This document shows, one piece after another, positions 59,274 to 64,000 of a stretch of DNA of 64,000 bases (position 1 is the stretch's first letter; each line of letters opens with the position of its first letter). Made by a program: the position numbers and the translations under genes. The DNA is from Streptomyces gelaticus (GTDB taxonomy: Bacteria; Actinomycetota; Actinomycetes; Streptomycetales; Streptomycetaceae), in NCBI RefSeq assembly GCF_014649535.1, contig NZ_BMTF01000009.1, positions 179,396-243,395 on the forward strand. Reading direction: 5' to 3'. Below the pieces are notes generated by a model. The model was not told where the DNA came from and searched no databases. It was given only the letters and a program-made list of their open reading frames with translations.

Positions 59274-60590
59274 ATGACCCCAACCGCCGAGCCCGCACAG
59301 GGCAACCACCGTGCCACCTACCGTGAAGTGCTGGCCGAGCCACGATTCCGGCTGCTCTTCTCAACCCGCACCGTCGCGATCACTGCGGACGCGCTGCGGA
59401 TCACCACGTTCTCGGTTCTGGTCTTCTCGGCCACCGCCTCCGCGCTGCTGAGCGCGGTGGCCTTCGGGATCGGCTTCATCCCGCAGCTGTTCGGCTCGCT
59501 GTTGCTGGGCTCACTGGCCGACCGGCTGCCGCCCCGCGCGCTCATTACCGGCGGCTACGCCTTGACGTGCGCCGCCGCCCTGTTGATCGCCCTGGTGCGG
59601 ATGCCGGTCGCGGCAAGCCTCGGTGTCGTGGCGCTGGTCTCCCTCGCCACACCGGTGTTTCACGGCGCGTCGAGTCGGCTGGTCGCTCAGTCGCTGGAGG
59701 GCGACGCCTATGTACTGGGCCGGTCACTGAACAACATCGCTGGCGCCGGCGCGCAATTGTTCGGCCTGGCACTGGGAGGTGCGGCCGTCGCGGCACTCGG
59801 CCCACGCCGGGCGCTCGCGGCCAGCGCCGTCCTTTACCTCGGCTGCGCGCTTGCTATCCGCATTCGGCTACCCCGGCTGCAACCGGGAGAGTTCGGCGCC
59901 GCACCCGGCAGCGCTGGGAGCGATAGCGGGGCCGTCCGTGCAAGCCTGCATGGTGCCGGCCTGCTGCTGCGCGGACGCACGGTGCGACGACTGATGCTGG
60001 CCCAGTGGCTACCCGTCGCGTTCGTAGCGGGCGCGGAAGGCCTGATCGTCGCCTACGCGGGAGAACGCCACTTCGCGCCCGGCCAGTACGCGGTGCTGAT
60101 GGGCTGTCTGCCGGTTGGCATGCTTGTCGGTGACCTGCTGGTGGGTCGACTCCTACTACCACCCACCCGGGAGCGACTGGTAGTCCCGTTGATTGCGCTG
60201 GCGGGGCTGCCGCTGATCGGCTTCGCTGCCGAGCCCGGAGTGGGCGTCTCGTCCTGTCTGCTGCTGCTCAGCGGCCTCGGATTCGCCTACGCTCTCGGCC
60301 TGCAACGCCCGTTCCTGGACGCCCTTCCGCCAGATGGCCAAGGTCAGGCCTTCGGCTTGCTCGGCTCCGGCAGCATGACGCTCCAGGGCGTCGGCCCGGT
60401 TTGCTTGGGCGCGGTGGCCGCAGGCATCGGAACAAGCGGCGCAATCGCCCTGGCAGGCGGCGCGGCGGCGCTTACCGCCGGCTGGATTCTCACCTGGCAT
60501 CCGCCCACCTCCCCGGTCCCCGTCCCGAACCACTCGACCGGATCAGAGAACAGCACCGAACAGCATGCGTGTAGTCCACCTGCGCAGTAA
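59274..60590 (+). CDS. MFS exporter of Tn-A (EntS/MFS_3-like)
   Basis: This 438-residue protein has about twelve membrane segments, starting ATYREVLAEPRFRLLFSTRT and with LLLGSLADRLPPRALI as the loop 2-3 motif. GMLVGDLLVGRLLLPPTRER and GQAFGLLGSGSMTLQGVG match the Tn-B exporter, so they belong to one subfamily. The polar tail ends STEQHACSPPAQ. It is divergent from the ArsR-like gene with a dyad between. The likely role is drug efflux; the substrate is unknown. Confidence 0.85.
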   Translation: MTPTAEPAQGNHRATYREVLAEPRFRLLFSTRTVAITADALRITTFSVLVFSATASALLSAVAFGIGFIPQLFGSLLLGSLADRLPPRALITGGYALTCAAALLIALVRMPVAASLGVVALVSLATPVFHGASSRLVAQSLEGDAYVLGRSLNNIAGAGAQLFGLALGGAAVAALGPRRALAASAVLYLGCALAIRIRLPRLQPGEFGAAPGSAGSDSGAVRASLHGAGLLLRGRTVRRLMLAQWLPVAFVAGAEGLIVAYAGERHFAPGQYAVLMGCLPVGMLVGDLLVGRLLLPPTRERLVVPLIALAGLPLIGFAAEPGVGVSSCLLLLSGLGFAYALGLQRPFLDALPPDGQGQAFGLLGSGSMTLQGVGPVCLGAVAAGIGTSGAIALAGGAAALTAGWILTWHPPTSPVPVPNHSTGSENSTEQHACSPPAQ

Positions 60591-60609
60591 CCACCGCAGG
60601 CCGACTGGC

Positions 60610-60645
60610 GCCGCCCAAGTTGCCGCCGCACCAGCTGCGGCGCCG
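60610..60645. terminator. Possible hairpin between Tn-A exporter and transposase
   Basis: GGCGCCGC and GCGGCGCC are perfect 8-bp inverted copies separated by about 22 bases in the 64-base gap between two converging genes. The loop is long, so this is tentative. Confidence 0.4.
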
Positions 60646-60654
60646 CCCCCGGGT

Positions 60655-63600
60655 TCATCCGTCGGTGCCGTCGTCATCGTCGTCAAGGTCGGGCGCATCC
60701 GGATCACGCAGGGGACGCAGCCCGTCGACCGGCTGGGACGCGGTGAAGTTGTAGCGGCCCAGGACATTCAGGTTCTTGTGCTTGAGCGGCGAGAGCCGGG
60801 CGACGTCCTCGTCCCTGATCTCGTGGCCCTCAGCGCGGAGCTGGGCGACGGCGGCGTCGATGTAGCGCGTCGTCCAGAGCACCACGGCGTTCAGGACCAG
60901 GCCGAGCGCGCCGAGTTGGTCCTCCATGCCGTCCCGGTATGCCTGGTGGATGGTGCCCTTCTTGCCGTGACAGATGTCGCGGGCGAGCTTGTGCCGGGAC
61001 TCCTGGACGGTGAGCTGCTTGTGCATCTGGCGGCGGTAGGTGTCGTCCATCGGGTCGACGACGGCCAGCAGGTGGAGGGTCTTGGCGATCCGCCCGTACT
61101 CGGCGAACGCGGCCCCCAGCGGGTTCGGGCGGTCCTTACTGCCGAACATCCGCAGCAGGTCGTACGCCCTGACCTGGTTGGTGACCAGGGAACCGGCCAC
61201 CTGGAGCATGTCCGGCCACGCGGTGAGGATCTTCTTCACGTTCACCTTGTTCCGGGCGATGGCCTCCAGCGGCCCGTACCCGCCGACGGGCTCGGCGTCG
61301 GGCATCTGTGCCTTCCAGAACCTCTGGTCTTCGAGGTCCTTGAAGCGCGGGGAGAAGCGGTAGCCGAGCAACTTGAAGATGCCGAAGACCATGTCGGAGT
61401 AGGAGGCGTTGTCGGTGGCGACCATCTCCGGCTTCACCCCGCCGTCCAGGTTCAACAAAGCGTCCAAGATGAACAGGGAGTCGCGCGGAGTACCCGGGAC
61501 GACCATCTGCCCGATGCCGATCACCTGGTCATTGATCGCGTTGAGCCACGTAATTCCGTTCTTCTTCGCGAAGTACTTGGGGCTCGGGGCCGTGCTGATG
61601 CTGCGGACGGGGACGACGAAGCGCAGCCCGTCGACGGAGGCGAGCAGCCCCTGGCCCCAGAACTTCACGATCGGCACCTTCGCCTGGGCCTCGATCAGGG
61701 CGGCGTTCGCCGCAGCGATGGTGTCGGCCCGCAGGTAGTACTGGTCAACGTGGACCAGGCGGGAGCGGGTCAGCGCCTCGTAGTTCGGGTTGACGACCGG
61801 GGTCATGCCGATGTTGCACGCCTCCGACACCAGCAGTGCGACCATCGAGGTGGTGAGGTCCTTCATGCGGGTCTTGCCGTCGCCCAGGTGCACGAAGGCG
61901 TCCAGGAATCCGGTCCAGCCGTGCACCTCGAAGAGCAGGTCCGGAAGGTCGATCTTCGGAAGCATCTTCTCGACCCGCTTGCGCAGCCAGTCCAGCGTCT
62001 TCGGCTCGCTGAGCGCGTGGAGCTTCTCCACGTTCAGCTTCGCGCGGCCGTTGGGCTGCACCTCAATGCTGATCTTCGCGTCGTCGCCGGCCTCCGCCAG
62101 CCGCTCGGCCATCTGCTTCCACGTCGCATCCAGCACCCCGATGAGTTCCTTGAGGTGCTCCTCGGCGTCCTCGGTCAGGCTCAAGCCGATCAGGACGTCC
62201 TCGCGCACCGCCTCCCAGCGCTTGCCCTTGAGCAGCCGGGCGCGCGGGTCGGACCAGCGGTGCGAGGGCGAGGCGAAGATGTCCCGGCGCCGCAGCGCAC
62301 CAAAGAGCTGCTCCAGCACACACACCACGTACGCGTCGCGGTCGACGGCCCCCTCCGGCAGCTCGCTGTTCGCGTACACCGCCTTGCGCCAGTGCGGCGG
62401 CACCAGCTTGTCGTCGATCTCCCGGGGCAGCAGCGGCTTCTCGCCCACCTTCCGCCTGGCTAGGGCAGGGAGGCGCTTCACCCCGGTCAGGATGCGCTTG
62501 CCGTTGGTCGCCGCGCCCAGCGCGGAGGTCTCGCCCAGCAGGGCCAGGAACGGCTTGACGGTGTTGTAGCGCAGCGCCAGCGCATTGCGCAGGGCGGTCT
62601 CGGCCGTGTCGTCGTCCTCCGGCACCAGGCTCACCACCGTGGCGGCCGCGCTGGACAGCGCCGCCCTCGGCGCGACCTCCTCCAGCGCCTTCCATAACGC
62701 CTTCACATCCACATCGCAGCCGGTCTCCTCGATGAGCTCCAGCTCCTCGATGATCACCTTCGCCGCCCTCGCCACCAGCCGCGAGGACTTCTCCAACTGC
62801 GGCAGCGTGGACAGCCGCTGCTTGTCCGTGGACCGCCTCGCCGTGGAGATCAGCCGCGTCGCCATCAGGATCTCGAACAGATCCAGCGCGTCGTCGATCG
62901 CCTTCGCCTCCAGATGCCGCATCACCGCGGTGAGCATCGCGGTGCGCTTGGGCTCCGACGTCCGCTCCAGCTTCGGTGCCTTGGTCCCCAGCCCGTACCG
63001 GGCCAGCGCGGAGAGCCGGTTCGGCGGGACCTTGTCCAGCTTCAGGCGCCCCAGTTGGAAGGCGGCGATGTCATCGACCCGCTGCAACGCACCCTTCATC
63101 GCGGTGCCCGTGGTCCGCGTTGGCGGCCGGCGCATCCGCTCCAGCTCCGAATACCGCTTGCCCTCCGGCGTCTTCAGCAGCGCCACCAGGTCCCCGGGCA
63201 GCGCCGCATCCGCCCGCCAGGCCGCCTTCGCAACCGTGGCGTGCAGCCGCGTATCCGCGATCCGGCGCACCTCGGCGACCTGCCGGGCCAGCACCGAGAC
63301 GCCCGGCAGCAGCACCCGGTTCCGGTGCAGCCACCCCGCCGCGTGGTCGAACAGTGCCTTCGGCCCCTCGGCGTGCGTCGTCCAGGCCCGCCCGTGCAGG
63401 AACGCCCGGAACTTCCGGCCCCACTCGTGGTCCTCGTACAGGTGGTAGCCGTAGGTCTCACGTATCTCCCACGCGTGCTCGTACGGCGTCATCTGCCGCT
63501 CCGTATACCGCTTGATGCTGGAGACATCCCCGATCTCCAGCTGCTCTGCCAGGTGCTCGACGACCGGCCACGGCACGGCTAGCGGGTCCTCCAGGAACAG

Positions 63601-63807
63601 CCCGATGTAGCGAACTGTGCACATCTGGAGAGCGAACCCGAGGCGGTTGTGGTCGCCGCGCCGCTTCGCGATCAGCTTCCGGTCCTCGTCATCAAGGAAG
63701 AAGAAGCGTTCCAGCTCGGGTCTCGTCGGCTCCTCAGCGAACTTCCCGTACGCCTCAGCCTGCTCATCAGTCAAAAATTCCACCGGCATGCGGCGGACGG
63801 TAGCCAC
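60655..63807 (-). CDS. tnpA: Tn-A transposase, apparently intact
   Basis: This 1050-residue Tn3-family transposase is the only one of the three that reads through without interruption. It has a DUF4158 N-terminus (MPVEFLTDEQAEAYGKFAEE, then FFFLDDEDRKLIAKRR), a long helical middle, and the DDE core with Asp in ASVDGLRFVVPV, Asp in VATDNASYSDMVFG and Glu in DGMEDQLGALGLVLNAVV. GTG 63807 or ATG 63789 is the start; the Tn-B homologue begins at the second position. The gene reads away from the right terminal repeat. It could mobilise Tn-A only if the split left repeat still works. Confidence 0.92.
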   Translation of the reverse strand: MATVRRMPVEFLTDEQAEAYGKFAEEPTRPELERFFFLDDEDRKLIAKRRGDHNRLGFALQMCTVRYIGLFLEDPLAVPWPVVEHLAEQLEIGDVSSIKRYTERQMTPYEHAWEIRETYGYHLYEDHEWGRKFRAFLHGRAWTTHAEGPKALFDHAAGWLHRNRVLLPGVSVLARQVAEVRRIADTRLHATVAKAAWRADAALPGDLVALLKTPEGKRYSELERMRRPPTRTTGTAMKGALQRVDDIAAFQLGRLKLDKVPPNRLSALARYGLGTKAPKLERTSEPKRTAMLTAVMRHLEAKAIDDALDLFEILMATRLISTARRSTDKQRLSTLPQLEKSSRLVARAAKVIIEELELIEETGCDVDVKALWKALEEVAPRAALSSAAATVVSLVPEDDDTAETALRNALALRYNTVKPFLALLGETSALGAATNGKRILTGVKRLPALARRKVGEKPLLPREIDDKLVPPHWRKAVYANSELPEGAVDRDAYVVCVLEQLFGALRRRDIFASPSHRWSDPRARLLKGKRWEAVREDVLIGLSLTEDAEEHLKELIGVLDATWKQMAERLAEAGDDAKISIEVQPNGRAKLNVEKLHALSEPKTLDWLRKRVEKMLPKIDLPDLLFEVHGWTGFLDAFVHLGDGKTRMKDLTTSMVALLVSEACNIGMTPVVNPNYEALTRSRLVHVDQYYLRADTIAAANAALIEAQAKVPIVKFWGQGLLASVDGLRFVVPVRSISTAPSPKYFAKKNGITWLNAINDQVIGIGQMVVPGTPRDSLFILDALLNLDGGVKPEMVATDNASYSDMVFGIFKLLGYRFSPRFKDLEDQRFWKAQMPDAEPVGGYGPLEAIARNKVNVKKILTAWPDMLQVAGSLVTNQVRAYDLLRMFGSKDRPNPLGAAFAEYGRIAKTLHLLAVVDPMDDTYRRQMHKQLTVQESRHKLARDICHGKKGTIHQAYRDGMEDQLGALGLVLNAVVLWTTRYIDAAVAQLRAEGHEIRDEDVARLSPLKHKNLNVLGRYNFTASQPVDGLRPLRDPDAPDLDDDDDGTDG

Positions 63808-63873
63808 GCCCCACCAGTGATCGAGGATCTTCCACCGAACCCCGCACAGGCCAGATCACCTGTGCTACACGGC

Positions 63874-63916
63874 CAAGATCAAGTGCTTAGCGCTAATGGC
63901 TGTTCCGTTGGTCCCC
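63874..63916 (-). repeat. Tn-A right terminal inverted repeat
   Basis: This is an uninterrupted 43-bp copy ending GTTGGTCCCC at 63916. It lies just upstream of the transposase gene start, as usual in Tn3-family elements. Confidence 0.9.
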
Positions 63917-64000
63917 AAGGCCGGAGGGGCCCGGAAGAGCCCCATGGCAACCGAATGTCCCGTCGAGACTTATGTCGCGGTGGGACATTTTTGGGTGTAC
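63917..64000. other. Right flank of Tn-A with an 8-bp inverted repeat
   Basis: The first ten bases (AAGGCCGGAG) mirror the ten bases before the left end, so the inverted repeat continues outside the GGGG ends. Further on, AATGTCCC (63954-63961) and GGGACATT (63982-63989) form a dyad with a 20-base spacer. No gene can be seen in 84 bases. Confidence 0.4.

Larger units (their letters stand above)
45019..63916. mobile_element. Tn-A: outer Tn3-family transposon carrying an exporter
   Basis: The ends are inverted repeats starting GGGGACCAACGGAACAG: left 45019-45057 continued at 56954-56957, right 63874-63916, 43 bp with one mismatch (position 18). Without the nested elements it is about 7.0 kb and contains, left to right, a serine resolvase, an ArsR-like regulator, a divergent MFS exporter and a 1050-residue transposase. 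The left repeat is split by Tn-B. No direct target duplication is visible: the flanks are GCCTT on the left and AAGGC on the right, which are inverted copies of each other. Confidence 0.88.

Noticed and set aside
60565..62463. 632-codon plus-strand frame
   Set aside because: Antisense shadow of the intact Tn-A transposase.
45014..63921. A 5-bp target duplication for Tn-A
   Set aside because: The flanks GCCTT and AAGGC are complements, not direct copies, so no duplication can be claimed.

Overview
The window is high-GC actinomycete DNA. Streptomyces is the best guess, from the codon bias, frequent GTG starts, dense polyketide genes, a SpoIIE-type phosphatase, an RsbW-type kinase and Streptomyces-like small proteins. 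No rRNA, tRNA or CRISPR array was seen.

Region 1 (1-1.7 kb): the 5' part of a secreted SGNH hydrolase and a secreted transglycosylase-like protein, both on the minus strand, then a 0.7 kb control region with an 11-bp-period tandem repeat. Region 2 (1.7-15.4 kb): a tightly coupled plus-strand operon of two PUFA/hglE-type multidomain synthases (NMO-NMO-KS-AT-ACP-KR, then KS-AT-DH-PPTase), a free ACP, an alpha/beta hydrolase and a GT1 glycosyltransferase. Together they look able to build, release and glycosylate a polyketide or fatty-acyl chain. Region 3 (15.4-20.3 kb): degraded DNA, an RsbW-like protein, a pair of unknown genes, a LysE relic and a small secreted protein.

Region 4 (20.4-31.5 kb): a second biosynthetic locus made of a DUF5988-like small protein, a free ketosynthase broken by a one-base frameshift, and a single-module fully reducing type I PKS (KS-AT-DH-ER-KR-ACP), followed by a two-component system whose kinase has two kinase-like halves. 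Region 5 (31.5-44.6 kb): accessory metabolism and signalling. It holds two S33 hydrolases, a proline racemase/hydroxyproline epimerase family enzyme, a class I glutamine amidotransferase, a TetR regulator, a Baeyer-Villiger monooxygenase next to a broken SDR gene, and a PAS/GAF/SpoIIE phosphatase coupled to a small HTH protein. Several genes here keep both ends but lack their middle.

Region 6 (45.0-63.9 kb): three Tn3-family transposons nested inside one another. Outer Tn-A (45019-63916) was hit inside its own left terminal repeat by Tn-B (45058-56948, duplication TTGAT). Tn-B was in turn hit inside its transposase gene by Tn-C (46184-52286, duplication AAGCT). Each element has its own transposase, its own site-specific recombinase (long serine resolvase in A, tyrosine recombinase in B, short serine resolvase in C) and its own MFS exporter. 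In A and C the exporter is paired with an ArsR-like regulator; in B it sits behind a terminator-like hairpin. Removing Tn-C and one target copy on paper restores a 1,017-codon transposase frame in Tn-B.
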